From assembly GCF_014646995.1 (NCBI RefSeq), contig NZ_BMOI01000004.1, positions 157,860 to 221,859 on the forward strand: 64,000 bases of DNA. Direction: 5' to 3'. Below the pieces are notes generated by a model. The model saw only the letters and a list, made by a program, of their open reading frames with translations, made no database searches and was not told where the DNA came from. The stretch is from Curtobacterium luteum. GTDB taxonomy: Bacteria > Actinomycetota > Actinomycetes > Actinomycetales > Microbacteriaceae. This document shows positions 35,441 through 43,029 of this stretch, one piece after another. The first letter of the stretch is position 1, and every line of letters starts with the position of its first letter. The translations under genes were made by a program, and so were the position numbers.

Positions 35441-38400
35441 GTGCCAGCCGCCCCGATGATCGACGCCGTCGACGTCATCCGCTTCGTCGGACCGCAGGCC
35501 TTCGGGCGCGCGCGCGACGTCGTGCGCGCCGGCCTCGTCGACGACGCCGTCTGGCACGACGCCGACGGCACGGTCACCGCGAGCGTCTCGGGCTCCGCGG
35601 ACGAGCCCTACGTCGTCGGCATCGAGACCACCCCTGCACGGGGCGAGTTCGTCCGCCCCGTGCGGAGCACCTGCTCCTGCCCGCTCGGCGGCGACTGCAA
35701 GCACGTCGCCGCCGCGCTCCTGACCGTCAACGCCCGCGCCCTCGCAGCGGCCGCCGGTCCGAAGGCCGAAGCTCCGGCTCCGCCGGCCCCGGACTGGAGG
35801 CACGAGGTCGCCCGCCTCGCCGGTGACACCGACCAGACGCCGGCGCCGCAGGGCACCGCGATGGGCCTGCAGTTCGAGTTGCGTGACGCGGTGACGGCGC
35901 GCTTCGCCGCGCGTGCCCGCGCGAGCGGTCGAGCGCTGCCCGCCGCGTCGCGCACCGTTCGGCTCGGGGTGCGCCCGGTCACCCGGAGCGACGCGGGCAA
36001 CTGGGTGCGCGGCCAGCTGACCTGGAGCGCTCTCCCCTACTCGCAGAACCGCCTCGGTCTCACTCCCGAGCAGCACGCGTGGTTCCTGCAGCTCGCCGCA
36101 CTCCACCGCGCCGGTGCTCTCGCCGGCCTCCCCGGTGAGAGCGACTGGATACACCTCGACGACTTCCAGAGCCCGCTGCTCTGGCCCCTGCTCCGCCAGG
36201 CCGCGGGACTCGGGATCGCGTTCGTCACCGGCAAGCAGGCCAGCGGCGTGACCCTCGGCTCGGATGCCCGCGTCCTGCTCGACACCGCACGCTCCGAGGG
36301 TGGCCTGGTGATCGGCGCGAGCGCGGTCATCGACGGCCGGCCGGTCGCCACCGGAGCCGCGCGGACGATCGGCGACCACGGCGTCTACGCCTTCCGCGAG
36401 AGCCCGTCGTTCGCGGTCACGCTCGCCCCGACCCCGGAACCGGTGCCCGAGGACCAGCGCCGCATGCTCGTCGACGGTGCGCGCATCACGGTGCCGGAGT
36501 CCGAGGTCGACGAGTTCCTCGCCGACTGGTCGCCCCGGCTCCGGGGTGCGCGTGGGCCCGTCAGCTCGGACGGCTCGGTCGAGCTCCCCGAGCGCGGCAC
36601 CCCCGAGCTCGTGCTCACGGCCACCTTCGAACCGGCACGGGCACCCCGGACCGACGACCGCGTGCACCTCCAGTGGCGCTGGCACGTCGACGGCCGGAAG
36701 GACCCGGTCGCGCTGCACGGGCCCCTCCCCGACCTCACCGAGGTCCGCGCGGCCGACGACGCCCCCGTCGGTCCCGGCGGTGGCCTCGACTGGTTCGTCG
36801 ACGGGGTGATCGACGACGCCGACGTCGCGGTGTTCGCGAACGAACTGCTGCCGCAGCTGACCGCGCGCGGCATCCGTACCGTCGTGCAGGGCGAACGGCT
36901 CGACTACGAACGGCTCAGCGGTCGGCCCAACATCCGCGTCACGACGATGCCGTCGGAGAAGCACGACTGGTTCGACCTCGGGATCATCGTGAGCGTGAAC
37001 GGCAAGGAGATCCCGTTCACCCCGCTCCTCCGAGCGCTGGCGGGGCGGGCGCGACGGCTCAAGCTCATCGACAACTCGTACCTCTCGCTCGCCGACCCCG
37101 CGTTCGACCGCCTCAAGGAGCTCATCGACGAGGCCCGTGACCTCGGCGAGTGGGAGCCCGACCAGCCGATGACGGTCACGCCGCTGCAAGCGGGGCTCTG
37201 GTCGGAGTTCGACCAGCTGGCCGACGAGACCGCGCACGACGAGCGCTGGCAGGCGATCGCCGGGGGCCTCCTCGGCGCGACCCCGCCCGGGGAAACCCCC
37301 GTGCCGGACACGGTCCGAGCCGAGCTGCGGCCGTACCAGCACGCCGGGTACGCCTGGCTGACGTTCCTCCGCCAGCACGGGATCGGCGGGGTCCTGGCCG
37401 ACGACATGGGCCTCGGCAAGACCCTGCAGGTGCTCGCGATGATCGCGGCTGCCCGAGCGGACGCGCCGTCCGGCGCACCGTTCCTCGTCGTCGCGCCGAC
37501 CTCCGTCGTCGGCAACTGGGCGGACGAGGCAGCGCGGTTCGTCCCGTCGCTGCGGGTCACCACCGTCACCGCGACCTCGCTCAAGGACCCGACGCTCGTG
37601 GCCCGTGCTGCCGGCGGGTCGGACGTCGTCGTGACATCGTACGCCCTGCTCCGGCTCGACGCGACCGCATGGGCACAGCAGGAGTGGGCGGCGCTCGTCC
37701 TCGACGAAGCGCAGTTCGTGAAGAACCCGCAGTCGCAGATCCACCGGGTCGTGACCGACCTGCGTGTCCCGGTGAAGTTCGCGCTCACCGGCACCCCGCT
37801 CGAGAACGGCCTCACCGACCTCTGGGCGCTCTTCCACGTCGTGGCGCCGGGGCTGCTGTCCTCATGGACGCGGTTCGGCGACGACTACGTGAAGCCCCTC
37901 GCCTCGCCCGACCTCCGGGGCGACGCCCGACGGCAGCTCACCGAACGGCTCCGGCGACGCATCCGCCCGCTCATGCTCCGGCGGACGAAGGAGAGCGTCG
38001 CGGCCGACCTGCCGCCCAAGCAGGAGCAAGTCGTCCGTGTGACGCTCGACCCGGCACACCGCGAGCTCTACGAGCGGACGCTCAACCGCGAGCGGCTCAA
38101 GGTCCTCGACCTCATCGACGACCTCCCCCGCAACCGCATGATCGTGTTCCGCTCCCTGACGCTCCTCCGGATGCTCGCGCTCTCCCCCGCCCTCGTGCCC
38201 ACCGCGGCGCCGTCGGGCGATGTCGACGACCCGGCCGAGGTCTCCGACATCCCGTCCGCGAAGCTCGACCTGCTGCTCGACGAACTCGACCAGCTCGCTG
38301 CCGAGGGCAGACGAGCGCTCGTCTTCAGCCAGTTCACCTCCTTCCTGCGCATCGTGTCGGACGCGCTCGACGCCCGTGGCATCGGGTACGAGTACCTCGA

Positions 38401-38758
38401 CGGCGCGACACGACGACGCCCCGAGGTCATCGATCGCTTCCGGAAGGGCACCGCGCCCGCGTTCCTCATCTCGCTCAAGGCCGGCGGGTTCGGGCTCACG
38501 CTCACCGAGGCGGACACCGTGTTCGTGCTGGACCCGTGGTGGAACCCGGCGGCCGAGAACCAGGCGGTCGACCGGACGCACCGGATCGGGCAGACGCGGT
38601 CGGTGAACGTCAACCGACTCATCGCCGAGGACACGATCGAGGAGAAGGTCCTCGCACTCGCCGCGAAGAAGGCCGAGCTCTTCGCCACGATGATCGACGA
38701 CGACGCGCTCTTCGCCGACGACCTGACCGCCGACGACATCCGTTCCCTGCTCGCCTGA
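35441..38758 (+). CDS. SWIM zinc-finger SNF2-family helicase
   Basis: The 1105-residue protein has an N-terminal SWIM finger (CSCPLGGDCKH, about 80-91), a long middle domain typical of bacterial SNF2 proteins, then the two RecA-like lobes: motif I DDMGLGKT near 655, motif II DEAQ near 754, TGTPLENGLTDLW, and in lobe 2 FSQFTSFLRI, SLKAGGFGLTLTEADTVF and DPWWNPAAENQAVDRTHRIGQ. Such proteins are DNA translocases of unclear role in bacteria, some acting in transcription recycling or defence. GTG 35441 is preferred over ATG 35456 because CACGAT stands 6 nt upstream. Confidence 0.88.
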   Translation: MPAAPMIDAVDVIRFVGPQAFGRARDVVRAGLVDDAVWHDADGTVTASVSGSADEPYVVGIETTPARGEFVRPVRSTCSCPLGGDCKHVAAALLTVNARALAAAAGPKAEAPAPPAPDWRHEVARLAGDTDQTPAPQGTAMGLQFELRDAVTARFAARARASGRALPAASRTVRLGVRPVTRSDAGNWVRGQLTWSALPYSQNRLGLTPEQHAWFLQLAALHRAGALAGLPGESDWIHLDDFQSPLLWPLLRQAAGLGIAFVTGKQASGVTLGSDARVLLDTARSEGGLVIGASAVIDGRPVATGAARTIGDHGVYAFRESPSFAVTLAPTPEPVPEDQRRMLVDGARITVPESEVDEFLADWSPRLRGARGPVSSDGSVELPERGTPELVLTATFEPARAPRTDDRVHLQWRWHVDGRKDPVALHGPLPDLTEVRAADDAPVGPGGGLDWFVDGVIDDADVAVFANELLPQLTARGIRTVVQGERLDYERLSGRPNIRVTTMPSEKHDWFDLGIIVSVNGKEIPFTPLLRALAGRARRLKLIDNSYLSLADPAFDRLKELIDEARDLGEWEPDQPMTVTPLQAGLWSEFDQLADETAHDERWQAIAGGLLGATPPGETPVPDTVRAELRPYQHAGYAWLTFLRQHGIGGVLADDMGLGKTLQVLAMIAAARADAPSGAPFLVVAPTSVVGNWADEAARFVPSLRVTTVTATSLKDPTLVARAAGGSDVVVTSYALLRLDATAWAQQEWAALVLDEAQFVKNPQSQIHRVVTDLRVPVKFALTGTPLENGLTDLWALFHVVAPGLLSSWTRFGDDYVKPLASPDLRGDARRQLTERLRRRIRPLMLRRTKESVAADLPPKQEQVVRVTLDPAHRELYERTLNRERLKVLDLIDDLPRNRMIVFRSLTLLRMLALSPALVPTAAPSGDVDDPAEVSDIPSAKLDLLLDELDQLAAEGRRALVFSQFTSFLRIVSDALDARGIGYEYLDGATRRRPEVIDRFRKGTAPAFLISLKAGGFGLTLTEADTVFVLDPWWNPAAENQAVDRTHRIGQTRSVNVNRLIAEDTIEEKVLALAAKKAELFATMIDDDALFADDLTADDIRSLLA

Positions 38759-38790
38759 CACCGACCAGCACGCCGTCCCTCGCACGACAG

Positions 38791-38826
38791 CACCACCCGC
38801 ACCACCCGCACCACCCGCACCACGCC
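38791..38826. repeat. 9-bp tandem repeats upstream of HNH nuclease gene
   Basis: CACCACCCG is present three times and CACCACGCC once in register. Confidence 0.93.
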
Positions 38827-38842
38827 AGGAGTCCCTTCCCCC

Positions 38843-39640
38843 ATGACGTCCCGCCGACGACGCCGCCGCACCAGCACCGTCTCCGTCCTCCTCGTCCTCG
38901 CCCTGGCGCTCGGTGGGTACACCCTGCACGCGGCTCTGGCCCCGTCGGACGGGTCGAGCGCCGCGACCGAGTCGAGCACCGGCGCGCACCCCACCGGCGG
39001 GGCGGACTCGACCGGCGGGGCGGACGCGACCGGCGGGGCTGACGCGACGGGCGGGGCGGAGCCGAGCCGTGCCTCCAGGCCGGATCCGGACACGACCGCG
39101 ACGCTCCGCGCCCTCGCGAGCCTGCCCGTGAAGGGGAAGGCGCCGGCGACCGGCTACGACCGCACGGGCGACTTCGGGTCAGCGTGGCTCGACGTCGACC
39201 ACAACGGGTGCGACACACGGAACGACGTCCTCGCGCGCGACCTCACCGGCATCGTGCGGCAGGGGCGGTGCACGGTCCTCACCGGGACGCTCGTGTCGCC
39301 GTACACCGGCGGCACGATCTCGTTCACCCGGGGGCAGACGACCTCGACCGAGGTGCAGATCGACCACGTCGTCGCGCTCGAGAACGCATGGCGGACCGGA
39401 GCGCAGCAGCTGCCGCATGCGACTCGAGAGGCCCTGGCGAACGACCCCGAGAACCTCTTCGCCGTCGACAGGCACTCGAACGCGCAGAAGCGCTCCGGTG
39501 ACGCCACGACGTGGCTGCCCGCGGCGAAGGGGTTCCGCTGCACCTACATCGAGCACCAGGTCACGGTGAAGGCGCGGTACCACCTGTGGGTGACACCGGC
39601 CGAGCGGGATGCGATGGAACGGGTGCTCGACCGCTGCTGA
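38843..39640 (+). CDS. secreted HNH-type nuclease (DUF1524 / GmrSD C-terminal-like)
   Basis: The 265-residue protein has an Arg-rich N-terminus and one hydrophobic segment (about 12-32), a linker with four TGGAD-type repeats encoded by 18-bp tandem units (38993-39064), and a nuclease domain. The HNH-type motif is QIDHVVALENAWRTGA, then NLFAVDRHSNAQKRSGDATTWLP, and a final YIEHQVTVKARYHLWVTPAER. Two Cys pairs (CDTRN/CTVLT and CTYIE/DRC) suit an exported protein. Likely an extracellular DNase for nutrient recovery or competition. Confidence 0.85.
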   Translation: MTSRRRRRRTSTVSVLLVLALALGGYTLHAALAPSDGSSAATESSTGAHPTGGADSTGGADATGGADATGGAEPSRASRPDPDTTATLRALASLPVKGKAPATGYDRTGDFGSAWLDVDHNGCDTRNDVLARDLTGIVRQGRCTVLTGTLVSPYTGGTISFTRGQTTSTEVQIDHVVALENAWRTGAQQLPHATREALANDPENLFAVDRHSNAQKRSGDATTWLPAAKGFRCTYIEHQVTVKARYHLWVTPAERDAMERVLDRC

Positions 39641-39682
39641 GGGGGTGACGGGGCGATCCCTGTGGCATTTCCTGTTCGCGAC

Positions 39683-39732
39683 GTGGCAGTTCCGGTGCGC
39701 TGACTCCGGGATTACCGCACCGGAACTGCCAC
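39683..39732. repeat. palindromic element, family A copy 2
   Basis: Arms of 17 bp (39683-39699 and 39716-39732) are perfectly complementary and share TGGCAGTTCCGGTGC with the copies at 20577 and 42982. It follows the HNH nuclease gene. The rest of the 39641-39907 gap holds the SDR promoter region, including AGGTGTAGCCTTACT, but no gene. Confidence 0.92.
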
Positions 39733-39907
39733 TACGTGCTCATGACCCTCGGGCACTGCCACACGCGCGGGTCACGGCGTCGGCCCGACTGCCTAAAACA
39801 ACAGGTGTAGCCTTACTCCCGATGCAGACGCATCGAATGGACTCGCTGCCCGCGCCGGGCGCGGACCTCGAGCCCTTCACCGTCGAAGACCTCAGGAGGT
39901 CCCTCCC

Positions 39908-40711
39908 ATGCCCGACACCAGCGCTGTCACCGCCCGCTTCACCGACCGGGTCGTCCTCATCACCGGCGGTGGTTCCGGCCTCGGCCGCGCCACCGCGGTC
40001 CGACTCGCGTCCGAGGGTGCGAAGCTCTCGCTCGTCGACGTCTCCGCCGAGGGGCTCGAGGCCACCAAGGCTGCCGTGCTCGAGGCGGCTCCCGACACCG
40101 AGGTCCTGACCACCGTCGCCGACGTCTCGGACGAGGCCCAGGTCGACGCCTACGTGATCGACACGACCGAGCACTTCGGACGCATCGACGGGTTCTTCAA
40201 CAACGCGGGCATCGAGGGCAAGCAGAACCCGACCGAGTCGTTCACGGCCGCCGAGTTCGACCGGGTGGTGTCCATCAACCTGCGGGGCGTCTTCCTCGGC
40301 CTCGAGAAGGTCCTCGCCGTCATGCGCGAGCAGGGCTCCGGCATGGTGGTGAACACCGCGAGCGTCGGCGGCATCCGGGGGATCGGCAACCAGTCCGGGT
40401 ACGCGGCTGCGAAGCACGGCGTCGTCGGGCTCACCCGCAACTCGGCGGTCGAGTACGGGCAGTACGGCATCCGCATCAACGCCATCGCCCCGGGCGCGAT
40501 CTGGACGCCGATGGTCGAGAACTCGATGAAGCAGCTCGACCCGGAGAACCCGCGGAAGGCCGCCGAGGAGTTCATCCAGGTGAATCCGACGAAGCGCTAC
40601 GGCGAGGCACCGGAGATCGCCGCAGTGGTCGCCTTCCTGCTGTCGGACGACGCTTCCTACGTCAACGCCACGGTGGTGCCGATCGACGGTGGGCAATCGG
40701 CGAAGTACTGA
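39908..40711 (+). CDS. SDR-family NAD(P)-dependent oxidoreductase
   Basis: The 267-residue classical short-chain dehydrogenase shows the cofactor loop TGGGSGLG (about 20-27), DVS adenine contact, NNAG (about 95-98), the catalytic Ser in NTASVGG and Tyr-x3-Lys in YAAAKHG. The Asp after the second strand (SLVDVS) suggests NAD(H) preference. The tail VPIDGGQSAKY is typical of the glucose-1-dehydrogenase/3-oxoacyl-ACP reductase group. A strong AGGAGGT site precedes the ATG by 7 nt. Confidence 0.9.
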   Translation: MPDTSAVTARFTDRVVLITGGGSGLGRATAVRLASEGAKLSLVDVSAEGLEATKAAVLEAAPDTEVLTTVADVSDEAQVDAYVIDTTEHFGRIDGFFNNAGIEGKQNPTESFTAAEFDRVVSINLRGVFLGLEKVLAVMREQGSGMVVNTASVGGIRGIGNQSGYAAAKHGVVGLTRNSAVEYGQYGIRINAIAPGAIWTPMVENSMKQLDPENPRKAAEEFIQVNPTKRYGEAPEIAAVVAFLLSDDASYVNATVVPIDGGQSAKY

Positions 40712-40778
40712 GCTGCCCGCACGCACGGACCGACATCGGTGGGGGTCCGTGCCTGCGCCGCAAGCGTCACGACAGTGC

Positions 40779-42857
40779 TCACGGCGCCGGACCGCGAGCC
40801 GTCGCGAGCCGGGCGGCGAGCGCAGCCGACCTGATCCGCTGACCCTGCGACGCCCGCCCGGTCCGCGGGTCGAAGAGCACGCCCTCGTCCGTCAGCACAC
40901 CGCGGACATCCCGCCCGTCGGCCGTCGACCACCGCGACGCGGGCGGGATCGTCCCCGGCGCGTGCAGCACGCGGTGCGCCCCCGGCACGAGCTCGGACGC
41001 GAGGTGCTGGCCGACCGGCACCGGATGGGTCCCGACCAGCGAGGCGAGGTCCCCGAACGACGTCCACCGGCCGGGCGGGACCGCGGCGATCGCCTCGTGC
41101 ACCACCTCCCAGCGCGTGCCACTCGTCGACGCACCGGTGTCCGGACCGATCCACTCGGCGCAGATGCGGTCGGCGAGCCACCGCCCTCGCGCACGGATCT
41201 CCTCCGCTCCCCAGACCTCGTGTTCGGCGATCCGTCGGTTCATCTCGAAGCCGCTCACGGCGAACTCGGCCCGCTTCCACTCGAACGGCTGGTTCCCCAA
41301 CTCCCCGTTCGAGCCGGTCAGCGTGAGGTTGCCGAGGGTGTGGACGAGCCGGTCGTGCACCTCGTCGACGGACTCCCCCGGCCGCAGACCCCGCTGCAGC
41401 GCGCTCCGCCAATCCGCGGACATCCGCTGCGGCAGGACGTGCTCGACCGTCGCCCGGCCGACGTCCACCGGCTCCCGCGGGCGGAGGGTCCGTTCGATCC
41501 ACGCGAGGATGAGCTTCTGATGCGGCCGACGTCCCCGTAGGTAGTACGGCTCGTCGAGGACTGCCGCCCGCACCCGATCGTCGTCGATGAACTGCCGCCG
41601 TCCGGTCGACAGGGCGGCGCGCACGGTCGCCGCGTCCCCGATGCCCAGCACGCCGTCCGCCGCTGGCTGGTCGGGGTCCTCAAGGATCGAGCACGCGCGC
41701 AGTAGCGCACGGCTGGCTCCGTCGCCGGGCCGCCCGGCCACCGCCCGTCGCACGAGGAAGGACTCGACGACGCCCAGCGCCGCTGCGACCTCGGCTGAGT
41801 CGGAGTGGCCCGACGCTCGACGAGCGAGCAGTCGCAACGTGATCGGCACGGTGGTCGGCGATCCCCACTCCTGCAACCGCGTCAAGCGCTCGCGAACCGC
41901 TTCGTCGGGCTCGCGCTGCGGGTGCCGGACCACGGCGAGCAGTTCGGACAGGCGGGAGAAGCGCACGACCTCTGCCGTCACGGCCTGGTCATCGAGATCG
42001 GCGAGCCGGGCTTGCTGGAACGCGTGGATCTCCGACTGTTTCACCGCCGGGTTGGTGGCCACCGCATCGAGCCAGAACAGCAGCTCGAGGTCCTCGCTGC
42101 TCAGCCGCTCTTGCATCGGCAGCCACCACGACGCGTAGACGGCGGCGCCGTCCGGCCCGAGGCGCATGAACAGATGGTTCCGGATCAGGTCGCCCTGCGT
42201 GAGCTGCACACCCGTGTTGTTGATCGACTCGAAGATCCGGTAGACGTCGTCGTCACCCTTCGCCGTGATGGACACGAACGCCAGACCGCCCAGGACGGCG
42301 TCCCGGATGCGCTCGACGAAGTGCGGCTCGCCGACTTCGTCCGCTCCGTCCGCCGCGTCGAGCGCCTGTCGGAAGTCGTCGTACGCGGCTCGGACCGCGC
42401 TCTGCTCATCGGCTGCGACGCCGTCCACGACCGCGCAGTACGGTCCGCGGTCCGCCTGCGACGGGAGGAGCTTCAGTCGCTCGTCACCCGCCTTGTACCG
42501 GTCGGCGACGAACTGCTCGTGGATGCTCGCGGCGAGCATCGGCTCGTCCGGCCGGTGCGCTCGGAGGTGATCGCGCAGTGCGCACAGCAGGATCGACAGG
42601 GTCGTCAGCCGTTGCTGGCCGTCGACGACGAGGAACTCGACCCCGCTCGGCCCGATCCGTCCAGACGACAGGACGAGGGACCCCATGAAGTGCGTCGCTG
42701 CCGGGCTGGTCCGGCGGGTCCGTTCGAGCGCGAGGACGTCACGCCACAGCCGGGTCCGCTGTCGTCGACCCCAGGCGTACGGGCGCTGGTAGAGCGGCAC
42801 GGCGTACTGCTTCGATCCCTCCAGCAGCTGCCGGATCGTCGTCTCCTGCACGTCCAT
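40779..42857 (-). CDS. DUF262-DUF1524-MGMT/ATL fusion protein (GmrSD-like)
   Basis: The 692-residue protein joins three modules. Residues 1-230 are DUF262 (QYAVPLYQRPYAWG, VDGQQRLTTLS), the ParB-like NTPase of GmrSD type IV restriction systems. About 330-540 is DUF1524 with the HNH-type VEHVLPQRMS near 470 and HTLGNLTLTGSNGELGN. About 570-690 is a methyltransferase-type DNA-binding domain (EAIAAVPPGRWTSFGDLASLVG, HRVLHAPGTIPPASRW) like alkyltransferase-like proteins; the PCHRV cysteine is absent (GAHRV), so it could bind but not repair alkylated bases. Probably a restriction or DNA-damage nuclease. TACCGT lies 6 nt before the ATG. Confidence 0.83.
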   Translation of the reverse strand: MDVQETTIRQLLEGSKQYAVPLYQRPYAWGRRQRTRLWRDVLALERTRRTSPAATHFMGSLVLSSGRIGPSGVEFLVVDGQQRLTTLSILLCALRDHLRAHRPDEPMLAASIHEQFVADRYKAGDERLKLLPSQADRGPYCAVVDGVAADEQSAVRAAYDDFRQALDAADGADEVGEPHFVERIRDAVLGGLAFVSITAKGDDDVYRIFESINNTGVQLTQGDLIRNHLFMRLGPDGAAVYASWWLPMQERLSSEDLELLFWLDAVATNPAVKQSEIHAFQQARLADLDDQAVTAEVVRFSRLSELLAVVRHPQREPDEAVRERLTRLQEWGSPTTVPITLRLLARRASGHSDSAEVAAALGVVESFLVRRAVAGRPGDGASRALLRACSILEDPDQPAADGVLGIGDAATVRAALSTGRRQFIDDDRVRAAVLDEPYYLRGRRPHQKLILAWIERTLRPREPVDVGRATVEHVLPQRMSADWRSALQRGLRPGESVDEVHDRLVHTLGNLTLTGSNGELGNQPFEWKRAEFAVSGFEMNRRIAEHEVWGAEEIRARGRWLADRICAEWIGPDTGASTSGTRWEVVHEAIAAVPPGRWTSFGDLASLVGTHPVPVGQHLASELVPGAHRVLHAPGTIPPASRWSTADGRDVRGVLTDEGVLFDPRTGRASQGQRIRSAALAARLATARGPAP

Positions 42858-42863
42858 GCCGGA

Positions 42864-42869
42864 ACGGTA
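42864..42869 (-). promoter_or_regulatory. -10 box TACCGT, leaderless type
   Basis: TACCGT on the minus strand, 6 nt before the ATG at 42857. Confidence 0.55.
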
Positions 42870-42981
42870 GGACGCGGAGCGAACCGCCGTGCGAGCGGCA
42901 CCGGGACCTGTGGAGCGCGACCCGTGAGGTCGTCCCCGTGGAGGACAGGGCCACCGGGAGCGATGGTGCCAGCGGTGACGA

Positions 42982-43029
42982 TGGCAGTTCCGGTGCTCCG
43001 GCCCCGACGATCGCGCACCGGAACTGTCA
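42982..43029. repeat. palindromic element, family A copy 3
   Basis: TGGCAGTTCCGGTGC (42982-42996) pairs with 43015-43029 with one mismatch. The right arm overlaps the stop codon of the minus-strand nuclease-helicase gene. Confidence 0.88.

Noticed and set aside
38791..39064. Possible CRISPR array
   Set aside because: Units are 9 and 18 bp in direct tandem without spacers; the second set is inside a coding sequence.
39795..39825. DtxR/IdeR iron box (AGGTGTAGCCTTACT) before the SDR gene
   Set aside because: Only half of the 19-bp palindrome matches and it needs a one-base insertion; too weak without a motif model.
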